Under the pieces are notes generated by a model. That model was not told the origin of the DNA and did no database searches. It was given only the letters and a program-made list of their open reading frames with translations. The position numbers were made by a program, and so were the translations under genes. Positions 36,653 to 44,933 of a DNA stretch of 64,000 bases are shown here, piece after piece. The stretch is from JBARKJ01 sp963698885 (GTDB taxonomy: Bacteria; Nitrospirota; JACRHJ01): NCBI GenBank assembly GCA_963698885.1, contig CAVOSJ010000003.1:310001-374000 (forward strand), in the 5' to 3' direction. Within the stretch, counting starts at the first letter, position 1, and every line of letters begins with the position of its first letter.

Positions 36653-37525
36653 TTGCCTGAAGCGGAAATAGGAGTAATAGGCGGAAGCGGCCTCTACGAC
36701 ATGGAAGGCCTGAAAGATGTCACCTCCGTCCGGGTGGATACTCCCTTCGGAGCGCCGTCGGACGAGTTCATCCTGGGGACGCTGGAGGGTAGAAAGCTGG
36801 CGTTTCTCCCCAGGCATGGCCGGGGCCACAGGTTGACTCCGTCGGAAATAAATTATCGGGCGAACATCTACGCCATGAAGAAACTCGGCGTCACGCGCAT
36901 CATATCCGTCTCCGCCGTCGGGAGCATGAAAGAAGATATCGCGCCCGGCGACATCGTCGTTCCGGACCAGTTCTACGACCAGACGAAAAGCCGGATCAGC
37001 ACGTTTTTCGGAGGCGGTGTAGTCGCTCACGTCGGGTTCGCGGACCCGGTCTGCTCGGAGCTGGCTGGGACGCTTTACGATGCCGGCGTGAAGGCCGGGG
37101 CTAAAATGCACAAGGGCGGGACGTACATCTGCATGGAAGGCCCTCAGTTCTCGACGAGGGGCGAGTCCAGGATATACCGTAGTTGGGGAGTGGACGTCAT
37201 CGGTATGACTAACGTCACCGAGGCGAAGTTAGCAAAGGAGGCGGAGATATGCTACTCCACTCTCGCCCTTGCCACGGACTACGACTGCTGGCATGAGACC
37301 GAGGAGGATGTGACCGTCGAGGCGGTAATCGCTATCTTAAAGAAGAATGTGGAGACGGCGAAAAAAATCATTCAGCTCACGGTCTCGTCTCTGTCCGTTT
37401 CGCGCTCCTGTCCGTGCGGCGAGTCTTTGAAATACGCAATAATGACCCCGGCGGAACTTATACCTGAAGAGACTAAAAACAAGCTCGATATAATCATCGG
37501 CAAATACGTGGGACAGGAGGTCTAA
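36653..37525 (+). CDS. mtnP: S-methyl-5'-thioadenosine phosphorylase
   Basis: Splits methylthioadenosine (a by-product of SAM use) into adenine and methylthioribose 1-phosphate. IGGSGLYDM is the phosphate-binding start; LPRHGRGHR, SVSAVGSMKEDIAPGDIVV, EGPQFSTRGESR and ATDYDCWH are typical of MTAP rather than generic purine phosphorylases. It has 290 aa and a TTG start. A PfkB kinase follows 3 nt later. It complements metK and ahcY upstream in SAM recycling. Confidence 0.95.
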   Translation: MPEAEIGVIGGSGLYDMEGLKDVTSVRVDTPFGAPSDEFILGTLEGRKLAFLPRHGRGHRLTPSEINYRANIYAMKKLGVTRIISVSAVGSMKEDIAPGDIVVPDQFYDQTKSRISTFFGGGVVAHVGFADPVCSELAGTLYDAGVKAGAKMHKGGTYICMEGPQFSTRGESRIYRSWGVDVIGMTNVTEAKLAKEAEICYSTLALATDYDCWHETEEDVTVEAVIAILKKNVETAKKIIQLTVSSLSVSRSCPCGESLKYAIMTPAELIPEETKNKLDIIIGKYVGQEV

Positions 37526-37528
37526 GGG

Positions 37529-38440
37529 GTGAGCCTTCTCGTGGTTGGTTCCATAGCGTTCGACAGCGTCAAGACCCCGTTCGGGGCGGCAGACGATGTC
37601 CTGGGAGGCTCCGCGACCTATTTTTCCACTGCGGCCAGCTATTTCACGTCCGTGAAGCTGGTGGCGGTGGTGGGCGATGATTTCCCGGATAAACACGTCA
37701 ACTTCCTGAAGAGCAGGAAAATCGACGTTTCCGGCCTCCAGAGGTCCAAAGGCCAGACCTTCCGGTGGAAGGGCGAGTACGGCTTTGATTTAAACGAGGC
37801 CAAGACGCTTGATACCCAGCTTAATGTGTTCGAAACTTTTAAACCGAAAATCCCGGACGCCTACCGCTCATCCGATGTCGTATTCCTGGCTAACATAGAC
37901 CCGGTCCTCCAGAGAGAAGTGCTCCACCAGATAGACAAGCCGAAGCTGGTAGCCTGCGATACCATGAACTTCTGGATTGGCGGGAAAAGGGACGAACTTA
38001 TAAAGACCCTGGCCGAGGTGGATATCCTGCTGATAAACGAAGCAGAGGCGAGGGAACTTGCCTGCGAGCCTAACCTGGTGAAGGCGGCGCGGGCGATACA
38101 GGCGATGGGACCGAAAACTCTTATCGTGAAGAGGGGCGAGTACGGCTCGGTAATGTTCAACTCCGGCGGGGTATTCTCCGCTCCCGCATATCCGTTGGAG
38201 GCGGTTTTCGATCCCACCGGAGCCGGAGACAGCTTCGCTGGCGGGTTCATGGGCTATCTGGATAACGTGAGGAATTTCGACGAGGCGTCGCTTCGGCAGG
38301 CCATAATCTTCGGAAGCGTAATGGCCTCCTTCAATGTGGAGGACTTCAGCCTGAACAGGATGAGAAGCCTTGACTATAAGGAAATAGAAGGGCGCTATCG
38401 CGAGTTCAGGAAAATAACATCTTTCGAGGATATTGGATGA
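37529..38440 (+). CDS. PfkB-family sugar/nucleoside kinase
   Basis: Ribokinase-fold kinase of 303 aa. The N-terminal GSIAFDSV and GGSATYFS motifs and the C-terminal DPTGAGDSFAGGF with the catalytic Asp are clear. It starts with GTG, 3 nt after mtnP. Close neighbours in other deltaproteobacteria are annotated as adenosine kinases; the pairing with mtnP suggests an adenosine or methylthioribose-type substrate, which is inference. Confidence 0.9.
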   Translation: MSLLVVGSIAFDSVKTPFGAADDVLGGSATYFSTAASYFTSVKLVAVVGDDFPDKHVNFLKSRKIDVSGLQRSKGQTFRWKGEYGFDLNEAKTLDTQLNVFETFKPKIPDAYRSSDVVFLANIDPVLQREVLHQIDKPKLVACDTMNFWIGGKRDELIKTLAEVDILLINEAEARELACEPNLVKAARAIQAMGPKTLIVKRGEYGSVMFNSGGVFSAPAYPLEAVFDPTGAGDSFAGGFMGYLDNVRNFDEASLRQAIIFGSVMASFNVEDFSLNRMRSLDYKEIEGRYREFRKITSFEDIG

Positions 38441-39180
38441 AAAACAGGTTATTTCTTGTCCTGGCCGCTGCGCTATTCCTAACCGCCTGCGCGACCGGTC
38501 CGACTAAAGTCCAGCAATCCCTGTCGCACTACAAGAACGGGTTGAACCGGATGGAGTCTGGAAATGACGAGTCCGCGCTCTATGAATTCAACATGGCGAT
38601 AGCGGAGAACCCCAGGAACCTGGACGCGCATTTCGCGGCGGGGATAATCTATTACAGGGAAAAGAACTTCGATAAGGCCATGGACGAGTTTAAAACGGCG
38701 ATTTCTATCGATCCTAATTTTGGAGACGGCCACCATAATCTGGGGCTCACATACGCACAGAAGAAGGATTATCCTGACGCGATAAAGGAAATCCGGAAGG
38801 CAATAGATAACCCGGTTTACCCGACGAAGGACCAGGCGCTGGTCAACCTGGGATATGTCTATGACACCATGGGCGACCACGAATCAGCGGCAAAGTCTTT
38901 TCGGGAAGCGCTGCTGTCGGCGCCTGATAACGTGACCGCAATGTATAGCCTTGCCGACCAGTATAACAAGATGAACAAGACGGATGAGGCGGAAAAATTT
39001 TATAAGAAGACCATCGAAGCCGCGCCGAAAAGCCCCCAGCCGTATTTCGAACTCGGGTTGATATACTTTAAGCAGGGCAAAAACGCGGCGGCACAGGAAA
39101 GCCTGGAAAAAGCGAAACAATTGGCGCCCAATACGGACCTTGCCGCGCAGGCGGATAAATATCTGGACCTATTGAAATAA
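38437..39180 (+). CDS. TPR lipoprotein (PilF-like)
   Basis: Outer-envelope lipoprotein with signal ending LTAC (C18) and then six or so TPR repeats (DALYEFNMAIAENPRN-like, DKAMDEFKTAISIDPN, DAIKEIRKAID, AEKFYKKTIEAAPKS). It has 247 aa. PilF/PilW pilotins, which assemble the type IV pilus secretin, have this layout, but a TPR lipoprotein of another role is possible. The ATG overlaps the kinase stop. A RodZ-like gene starts on the next base after its stop. Confidence 0.88.
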   Translation: MKNRLFLVLAAALFLTACATGPTKVQQSLSHYKNGLNRMESGNDESALYEFNMAIAENPRNLDAHFAAGIIYYREKNFDKAMDEFKTAISIDPNFGDGHHNLGLTYAQKKDYPDAIKEIRKAIDNPVYPTKDQALVNLGYVYDTMGDHESAAKSFREALLSAPDNVTAMYSLADQYNKMNKTDEAEKFYKKTIEAAPKSPQPYFELGLIYFKQGKNAAAQESLEKAKQLAPNTDLAAQADKYLDLLK

Positions 39181-40008
39181 ATGCCTACTATCGGTGAAGA
39201 ACTCAAAGCAGCGAGGGAGGCGCAGGGTCTTTCCCTCACCGAGATCGCTGAAAAGACGAGGATAAGCCACACCTTCCTTAAGGCGCTTGAAGAAGACGAC
39301 TATTCCGTTATTCCCGGCGAGGTCTTCGTAATCGGCTTCCTGCGGACTTATTCGAAAGAACTGGGCCTGAACGTCAAGGATGTAATGGCACGGTACAGGG
39401 AGCTTTTCCCGCCGAAAGAGGTGCAGACGCCTGAGGGCGGAGAGGTACAGCACCATCCAAAGCCTTCCCTTATAAGCATATCCCGCAGAAGGAATCCGGC
39501 GGAAAAGCCTGGTAAGAAAATAAATCCAGTTTATCTTATAATCATTGGCGGAATCTTCCTTGGTGCGGTTATAACGGGGATAATGCTCCTGCTGACTCCC
39601 AAGGTGAAGCCGCTGGAAGTACAGCCCCCTTCCCCGCCCGCGGCCATCAGGAAAGTCCCCGCCCCGCCGGTACAGAAGCCGTTTACCACCGCCTTGAAAA
39701 ATGCGTCTTCTTTTAAGCCTCATACCGCCGCCGCACCGCAGGCGCAGAAGCCGGTACAAAAGTCAGGCCCGCTTTTACTGAAGCTTTTCGCTGCTTCGGA
39801 TAGCTACTACTCCTACAGGGCGGACAAATCCAAAAGGATGACCGGGACTTTAAAAAAGGGGAAGACCGTTGATATAAAGGCGGACGACGAGATTGTCCTG
39901 ACCCTGGGAAACGCAGGCGGAGTGACCGCCGAATTGAACGGCAAGAAGATGGGACCCTTTGGCAAGCCTGGGCAGGTCGTAAGCGGCATCCTTTTTACTA
40001 ATAAATAA
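39181..40008 (+). CDS. RodZ-like membrane-anchored HTH protein
   Basis: Residues 1–85 form a Cro/CI-type helix-turn-helix (GEELKAAREAQGLSLTEIAEKTRIS, then FVIGFLRTYSKELGL), as in RodZ. A membrane helix lies near residues 119–141 (VYLIIIGGIFLGAVITGIMLLL). A Pro/Ala-rich periplasmic linker and a C-terminal DUF4115-like domain follow. It has 275 aa. RodZ links MreB to the cell wall and sets rod shape. Whether this copy is the main shape protein is unknown. Confidence 0.87.
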   Translation: MPTIGEELKAAREAQGLSLTEIAEKTRISHTFLKALEEDDYSVIPGEVFVIGFLRTYSKELGLNVKDVMARYRELFPPKEVQTPEGGEVQHHPKPSLISISRRRNPAEKPGKKINPVYLIIIGGIFLGAVITGIMLLLTPKVKPLEVQPPSPPAAIRKVPAPPVQKPFTTALKNASSFKPHTAAAPQAQKPVQKSGPLLLKLFAASDSYYSYRADKSKRMTGTLKKGKTVDIKADDEIVLTLGNAGGVTAELNGKKMGPFGKPGQVVSGILFTNK

Positions 40009-40014
40009 ATATAA

Positions 40015-40461
40015 TCAAGGCTTCGTCGGGTCCTCCGCCGGAAGGGCCGATTCATCGAACGGCATGACGCCTAACTGGGTCATTAGCTTGTCATAGCCTT
40101 TCAGCGCTTCCGCGCTGTTGATTTCAACATCGGCTCCGTCTATTAACTTCTCCATTAAAACAAAAAACGACTCGAAATCGAAAGAGCCGTCCACCACTCC
40201 CGCATGCCGGAGCATCTTATATAAGGCCATCTCCTCCGTCCGCTGAATGGCGTCCGCGCCGTCGAACCTGTTCTTATTGTCGGGTGAAAGAATATAGAAC
40301 CTCATACCGGAATAGAGCGCATCGTAAAGTGTGAAAAGGCCTTCTTTCAGCATGCCCTGGCGCAGCCTTCTCATGCCGCTCCGAATATGGAGTCTTGCGC
40401 GCAGAAGCGCGGCCTCGTGCGGCTGCATCTTGTATTCGTCTATCAGTCCGAAGTGCGGCAT
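40015..40461 (-). CDS. Conserved helical protein of unknown function
   Basis: A 148-aa cytosolic protein, mostly helical, beginning MPHFGLIDEYKMQPHEAALL with basic helices after it (ARLHIRSGMRRLRQGMLKEGL). It has no signal peptide or membrane segment. I do not recognise a named family, though short proteins with this opening occur in deltaproteobacteria. GGGGGGATT precedes the start. It converges on the RodZ-like gene with 6 nt between. Confidence 0.65.
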   Translation of the reverse strand: MPHFGLIDEYKMQPHEAALLRARLHIRSGMRRLRQGMLKEGLFTLYDALYSGMRFYILSPDNKNRFDGADAIQRTEEMALYKMLRHAGVVDGSFDFESFFVLMEKLIDGADVEINSAEALKGYDKLMTQLGVMPFDESALPAEDPTKP

Positions 40462-40501
40462 AATCCCCCCATCTCTTTAAATATAACTCAAAAGGGTTTT
40501 C

Positions 40502-40530
40502 TTTACTAAATTCCGTCCATCTGCTATAAA
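40502..40530 (+). promoter_or_regulatory. Sigma-70 promoter of usp, giving a leaderless mRNA
   Basis: TTTACT, 17-nt spacer, TATAAA. The -10 box ends 6 nt before the ATG at 40537, so transcription should begin at or next to the start codon. There is no Shine-Dalgarno sequence. Confidence 0.7.
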
Positions 40531-40536
40531 TTGATA

Positions 40537-40977
40537 ATGTACGAAAACATCTTAATCCCCGTGGACGGGAGCGAGGTATCCAACCTCGCCGCAGAGCAAG
40601 GCTTTCTGCTTGCATCCAAACTCGGCTCAAAGGTGACGCTCCTTTATGCCCTGGACATCGCCATACTGGCCATGCCCGATCCTGAAGCCGTGATGGCGAA
40701 CGTGGAGGTGATGCGTGAGGCCTTCCGGGAGCATGCAGACAAACTGATGACTGCCCTGAAGCAAAAAGCCGCGTTGCATGGAGTCCAGCCGGAAACGCTG
40801 GTGAAGGAAGGGGACGTGCACGACGAGATTATAAACGTGGCGAAGGAAACGGGAGCGGACCTGATCGTTATGGGCACGCACGGCAGGAGGGGCTTAAACA
40901 GGCTTCTATTGGGAAGCGTAGCCGAATCAGTGACCAGGAGAGCACACTGCGCCGTCTTGTTAATACGGCCCGTTTGA
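40537..40977 (+). CDS. Universal stress protein UspA family
   Basis: A 146-aa single-domain protein with the ATP-binding Usp signature: ILIPVDGSEVS at the start and MGTHGRRGLNRLLLGSVAESVTRRA at the end (G-x2-G-x9-G-S pattern). ATP-binding members probably act as regulators under stress. I chose ATG 40537 over TTG 40531 because of the promoter position; either way no ribosome site is present. Confidence 0.93.
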   Translation: MYENILIPVDGSEVSNLAAEQGFLLASKLGSKVTLLYALDIAILAMPDPEAVMANVEVMREAFREHADKLMTALKQKAALHGVQPETLVKEGDVHDEIINVAKETGADLIVMGTHGRRGLNRLLLGSVAESVTRRAHCAVLLIRPV

Positions 40978-41005
40978 GGTATATTTAAAAGTAAGGGAGG
41001 GTTGA

Positions 41006-41419
41006 ATGATTCCAGCGGCGGTTTTAATAATAGCCATCGCGTTCGCGGTCGCAGTCCTGGCGCTTATACCGGCGATATTCCAGTTGATGCGGACGCTGAA
41101 ATCGGTGGAATCCACTCTTAATGACCTTAACACGTCAGTCAAGACATTGATAAACACGGAGATAATGCCGTTAGTAAGCTCGGTCAGAAATGTGGTTGAC
41201 GAGGTGAACGAAGTAGTCGCAATAGCCAAGGCAGGAGTTGAAAAAGTCGAGGGGACAGTCGAGGCGGTAACCGGCACGGTAGACGGGATAAACGCCATAG
41301 TCGATGAAAAAATAAGGGGGTCATTGATCGATGCGGCGGCGTACCTCGTAGGCATAAGGGCCGGGGTACAGACATTAGTCGAAAACATCAGGTTACGGAA
41401 AAAGAAGGAGGTCGCGTAA
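41006..41419 (+). CDS. DUF948-type membrane protein
   Basis: A 137-aa protein with one N-terminal membrane helix (AAVLIIAIAFAVAVLALIPAIF) and a long amphipathic helical tail with heptad-like Val/Ile spacing. This matches DUF948 proteins, often found beside YtxH-domain genes as here. The stop overlaps the next ATG (TAATG). The function is unknown; it probably acts in the envelope, perhaps in a stress response with the adjacent Usp. Confidence 0.85.
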   Translation: MIPAAVLIIAIAFAVAVLALIPAIFQLMRTLKSVESTLNDLNTSVKTLINTEIMPLVSSVRNVVDEVNEVVAIAKAGVEKVEGTVEAVTGTVDGINAIVDEKIRGSLIDAAAYLVGIRAGVQTLVENIRLRKKKEVA

Positions 41420-41736
41420 TGTACGAAGAGAAGAATTTTTCTACGGGCTCTATTGTTCTTTCTTTCCTTGTAGGCGGGATAGTCGGCGCCGGAGTCGCGC
41501 TTCTTACGGCACCGCAGTCCGGACGCGAGACCAGGGAGAAGATAGGCGAAATGGCGGGCGACGCCAAAGAGAAAATCTTGACGGCGGGCCAGAGCGCGAA
41601 GCTTAAAATCGCGGATACCTTAAGCCGCGGACGGGATTATATAGAAGAGAAAAAACCGGTACTCCAGGGTGCGGTGGAAGCCGGTAAAAGGGCGATGGAA
41701 GAGGAAAAAACCCGTCTCATGTCCCACTTGAAATAA
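41419..41736 (+). CDS. YtxH domain-containing protein
   Basis: A 105-aa protein with the YtxH pattern: a short Gly-rich membrane helix (SFLVGGIVGAGVALLTAPQSG) followed by RETREKIGEMAGDAKEKI and a charged helix. Such proteins are small envelope or stress proteins of unknown function. It is translationally coupled to the DUF948 gene and followed by a strong terminator. Confidence 0.9.
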   Translation: MYEEKNFSTGSIVLSFLVGGIVGAGVALLTAPQSGRETREKIGEMAGDAKEKILTAGQSAKLKIADTLSRGRDYIEEKKPVLQGAVEAGKRAMEEEKTRLMSHLK

Positions 41737-41761
41737 AACCTGAAAAATTAATCTTAAATCA

Positions 41762-41785
41762 GGGGCCTTCGAGGCCCCTTTTTTT
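41762..41785 (+). terminator. Intrinsic terminator after ytxH-like gene
   Basis: GGGGCCT and AGGCCCC pair around a TCG loop (or GGGGCC around a UUCG-type tetraloop), followed by T7. Confidence 0.92.
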
Positions 41786-41786
41786 A

Positions 41787-41815
41787 TTGCCCTGGCGAAG
41801 TGGAATGTTTAGAAT
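41787..41815 (+). promoter_or_regulatory. Promoter of copA, giving a leaderless mRNA
   Basis: TTGCCC, 17-nt spacer, TAGAAT; the -10 box ends 6 nt before the ATG at 41822. No Shine-Dalgarno sequence is present. I saw no clear CueR-like dyad with a 19-nt spacer. Confidence 0.6.
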
Positions 41816-41821
41816 AAAATT

Positions 41822-44044
41822 ATGCCGGAAAATGATAAAAAAGCGGATGCCGTAAGCACTATAAACATCGGCGGCATGACTTGCGCCTCCTGTTCCGCGG
41901 CGGTGGAAAGGGCGCTCAAGAAGCGGCCCGGGGTGATTACTGCAAATGTGAACTTGGCGGCGGAGACTGCACGGGTCGAATATGTGCCGGGCGAGATATC
42001 CGAAAATGAATTAAAGGAAGCGGTTGTAAAGGCGGGATACCAGGTCCTTGAGAAAGAGGAGGCCGCCCCCGAAGTTAAAGAAGCAAGGGAGGAAGAAGGA
42101 CTTCACGAGCTGAAGATCAAAGTCATAGCCAGCATAGCCTTAAGCGCCATAATCATGGCCGCGTCTTTCCACGGGGCATATGAGTTGCCCGTATCGCACC
42201 CAGTTCTAAATATAATTCTTTTCGCGCTGGCTACGCCCGTGCAGTTCTGGGCAGGCTGGAGGTTCTACAAGGGCGCTTGGAGCACCATCTCCCACGGCAG
42301 CGCCAATATGGACGTCCTGATAGCGACCGGCACGTCCGCAGCCTATTTCTACAGCGCCGTTATCACCTTCTTCCCGGCCGCTTTCGCTGAATATGGCGAC
42401 GCCGTGTATTACGATACCTCCGCGATGATAATAGCCCTCATCCTGATCGGGAAGTTCCTTGAAGCGCGTTCCCGGGGCAGGGCGTCCGAGGCGGTGAAAC
42501 GGATGATGAAGCTTTCTCCCCGAACGGCGCGAGTTGTACGGGACGGACGTGAAGTTGAGGTATCCGCGGAAGACGTGATGCCGGGCGACGAGGTTGTGGT
42601 TCGTCCAGGCGAAAAAGTGCCCGTGGACGGGACTGTTATTTCCGGCTTCTCGTCCCTGGACGAGTCCATGCTTACCGGCGAGAACCTGCCCGCCGAAAAG
42701 AGTGACGGCGACAGAGTGTTTGGCGGGACGTTAAACTTGACGGGAAGCTTCATGTTCAAGGCCGAGAAGGTAGGAAAAGATACGGTATTGGCTGGGATAA
42801 TAAAACTGGTGGAGGAGGCCCAGGGCGCTAAAGCGCCGATACAGAGGCTGGCGGATAAGGTGGCGGCCTATTTTGTTCCGGCGGTCATTGTAGCCGCATT
42901 CATAGCCTTTGGAGCCTGGCTTGCCGCAGGCGCGGGGTTTACCTTCGCCCTGCTGGCTTTTATCGCGGTGCTTATTATCGCATGCCCGTGCGCAATGGGG
43001 CTTGCCACCCCAACCGCGATAATGGTCGGGACCGGAAGGGCCGCGGAGAAGGGTATTATATTCCGGGGCGGAGACGTGCTGGAGCGGTTTGCAAAGGCGG
43101 ATGTCATCGTGCTGGATAAGACCGGGACGGTTACTGAGGGCAAACCGAGAGTGATGGCGATTGAGAAGCTGGGGGAGGGGGATGAAGATTTCCTTGCTCT
43201 GGCCGCGTCGGTAGAAAAATATTCCGAGCACCCCGTGGCGCTGGCGGTCACGGAGAAGGCACGCGAGGAAAAGCTGACGGTATCGAAGGCGGAAGGATTT
43301 GAAGCGCTGCCGGGTTATGGCGCGCGCGCTAATGTCGGGAATGAAGATATTCTCATCGGAAATGCCCGCCTGATGGCAGAGCGCGGGGTGAAAACGGGGA
43401 GGTTCGAAAACGCCGAGGCCGGTTTTGCCCAGGAAGGGTATACCTCCATATTTGTCGCAAAAAATGGAAAGCCCGTAGGACTGATTGCAATCGCTGACGG
43501 CATAAAGGAAGGCTCCGCGGATGGGGTCCGGAGGTTAAAGGCCCTGGGGCTGGATGTGATAATGCTGACGGGAGACACGGAACTTGCGGCGCGGGCGGTA
43601 GCACGCAAGGTGGGCATCGAAAAGGTAATATGGGGAGTGCTTCCGGACGGGAAAGAAAAGGCTGTGGCGGAGCTCCAGGCGCAGGGGAAAATAGTCGCGA
43701 TGGTGGGGGACGGCATAAACGACGCGCCCGCCCTGGCCCGTGCGGACATAGGCATTGCGGTCGGGACAGGGACGGACGTCGCCATAGAGGCCTCCGACAT
43801 AATGCTGATTCGACCGGAACTGACCAAGGCGGCGGATGCGCTGGAGATCAGCCGAAAGACCCTCAGGACGATAAAACAGAACCTTTTCTGGGCGTTTTTC
43901 TATAATACCGTTGGAATCCCCATGGCTGCGGGAGCGTTGTACCCGTTCTTCGGCATCCTCTTAAAACCCGTAATGGCCGCCGCCGCGATGGCGCTGTCAT
44001 CCGTCTCCGTCGTCACCAACTCTCTTCGCTTAAGGCGCGCCTGA
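41822..44044 (+). CDS. copA: Copper-translocating P-type ATPase
   Basis: P1B-type ATPase that exports Cu(I) across the inner membrane, 740 aa. One N-terminal metal-binding domain has GMTCASC near residue 18. The membrane CPC motif is in IIACPCAMGLATPTAIMVG; the phosphorylated Asp is in DKTGTVTEG; the His-Pro motif is in YSEHPVALA; the hinge is VGDGINDAPALA. About eight membrane helices are visible. The actuator motif reads LTGENLP rather than TGES. It might supply copper to enzymes or detoxify it. Confidence 0.95.
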   Translation: MPENDKKADAVSTINIGGMTCASCSAAVERALKKRPGVITANVNLAAETARVEYVPGEISENELKEAVVKAGYQVLEKEEAAPEVKEAREEEGLHELKIKVIASIALSAIIMAASFHGAYELPVSHPVLNIILFALATPVQFWAGWRFYKGAWSTISHGSANMDVLIATGTSAAYFYSAVITFFPAAFAEYGDAVYYDTSAMIIALILIGKFLEARSRGRASEAVKRMMKLSPRTARVVRDGREVEVSAEDVMPGDEVVVRPGEKVPVDGTVISGFSSLDESMLTGENLPAEKSDGDRVFGGTLNLTGSFMFKAEKVGKDTVLAGIIKLVEEAQGAKAPIQRLADKVAAYFVPAVIVAAFIAFGAWLAAGAGFTFALLAFIAVLIIACPCAMGLATPTAIMVGTGRAAEKGIIFRGGDVLERFAKADVIVLDKTGTVTEGKPRVMAIEKLGEGDEDFLALAASVEKYSEHPVALAVTEKAREEKLTVSKAEGFEALPGYGARANVGNEDILIGNARLMAERGVKTGRFENAEAGFAQEGYTSIFVAKNGKPVGLIAIADGIKEGSADGVRRLKALGLDVIMLTGDTELAARAVARKVGIEKVIWGVLPDGKEKAVAELQAQGKIVAMVGDGINDAPALARADIGIAVGTGTDVAIEASDIMLIRPELTKAADALEISRKTLRTIKQNLFWAFFYNTVGIPMAAGALYPFFGILLKPVMAAAAMALSSVSVVTNSLRLRRA

Positions 44045-44055
44045 CTCGTTTTCTC

Positions 44056-44084
44056 TTGAATAATTTCCCTGTCCGTATTAATAT
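44056..44084 (+). promoter_or_regulatory. Promoter of the ccsA–resB pair
   Basis: TTGAAT, 17-nt spacer, TAATAT, in the AT-rich gap after copA. A five-codon ORF (MKSHV) with its own AAGGGA site begins at 44132 and ends over the ccsA start. Confidence 0.6.
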
Positions 44085-44141
44085 TTTCCAAGTCAAAATT
44101 AATTGCTGAATCAATCATTCAAGGGACTTTCATGAAATCGC

Positions 44142-44921
44142 ATGTTTGACCTTGAGCCATTCGCGCGACAGGCGGCCCTGTGGTTATCAATAGGCGCGGC
44201 GCTGGCATTCCTGTTACGGCTCGCTGTGGCAAAGAAGCCGGTCCTTCTGGTTGCCGAGGCGCTGGCGCTTTTATACCTGTTGGCGATGACTGTATCGCTT
44301 GCCGCCCGCAGTATAAAGTCCGGCCATGCGCCGATGGCCAACAGGTATGAATCCCTTGCCTCCTTTGCGTGGTCCATCGGCTTCGTTTACTGGTACGTCA
44401 GGATCCGTTACAAGGAGTTCCGCGTCGGGTATTTTCTCCTCCCATTAGCTTCGCTTGTGATGGTCCTGGTACGCATTTCTCCCAGCGAGATTACGCCTCT
44501 GTATCCCGCCCTCGATACCTGGATGTTCTCCACCCATGTCGGTTCGGCTTTCGTGGGATATGCTTTTTTTGGGGCTTCGTTCGCTGGCGCGGTGCTCTAC
44601 CTTGTCTCGAAAGAAGAGGCCGGGAGACGGCTGGAAAAACTTATCTTCCGTACGGCTTACTACGGCTACATCCTGTTCACTATATCCATGGTAATAGGCG
44701 GCATCTGGGCATACCTCGCCTGGGGTACCTACTGGCTCTGGAAGGTGAAGGAGATGTGGTCGTTCCTTATATGGATTTTTTATGCCGGTTTCCTGCACTC
44801 CTTTTACGTGAAGAAACTCCGGGGCAGGGGGGTCGCCTGGCTTTCCATCCTGGGGTTCGCCATCACCATGTTCACATACATCGGCGTGGGCATTTTCATG
44901 AGGAACACTCACCAGCTTTAA
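44142..44921 (+). CDS. ccsA: Cytochrome c biogenesis protein CcsA
   Basis: Multi-helix inner-membrane protein of system II cytochrome c maturation, 259 aa; with ResB it carries haem out and attaches it to apocytochrome. Eight or so membrane helices and the MANRYESL, THVGSAF and LHSFY histidine regions are present. The Trp-rich WWD loop reads WGTYWLWKVKEMWSF, where the family usually has WDPKE; Asp-Pro is missing. That could alter haem handling. The start at 44142 overlaps the stop of the five-codon ORF. Confidence 0.9.
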   Translation: MFDLEPFARQAALWLSIGAALAFLLRLAVAKKPVLLVAEALALLYLLAMTVSLAARSIKSGHAPMANRYESLASFAWSIGFVYWYVRIRYKEFRVGYFLLPLASLVMVLVRISPSEITPLYPALDTWMFSTHVGSAFVGYAFFGASFAGAVLYLVSKEEAGRRLEKLIFRTAYYGYILFTISMVIGGIWAYLAWGTYWLWKVKEMWSFLIWIFYAGFLHSFYVKKLRGRGVAWLSILGFAITMFTYIGVGIFMRNTHQL

Positions 44922-44933
44922 GGGGCGCGGCCT

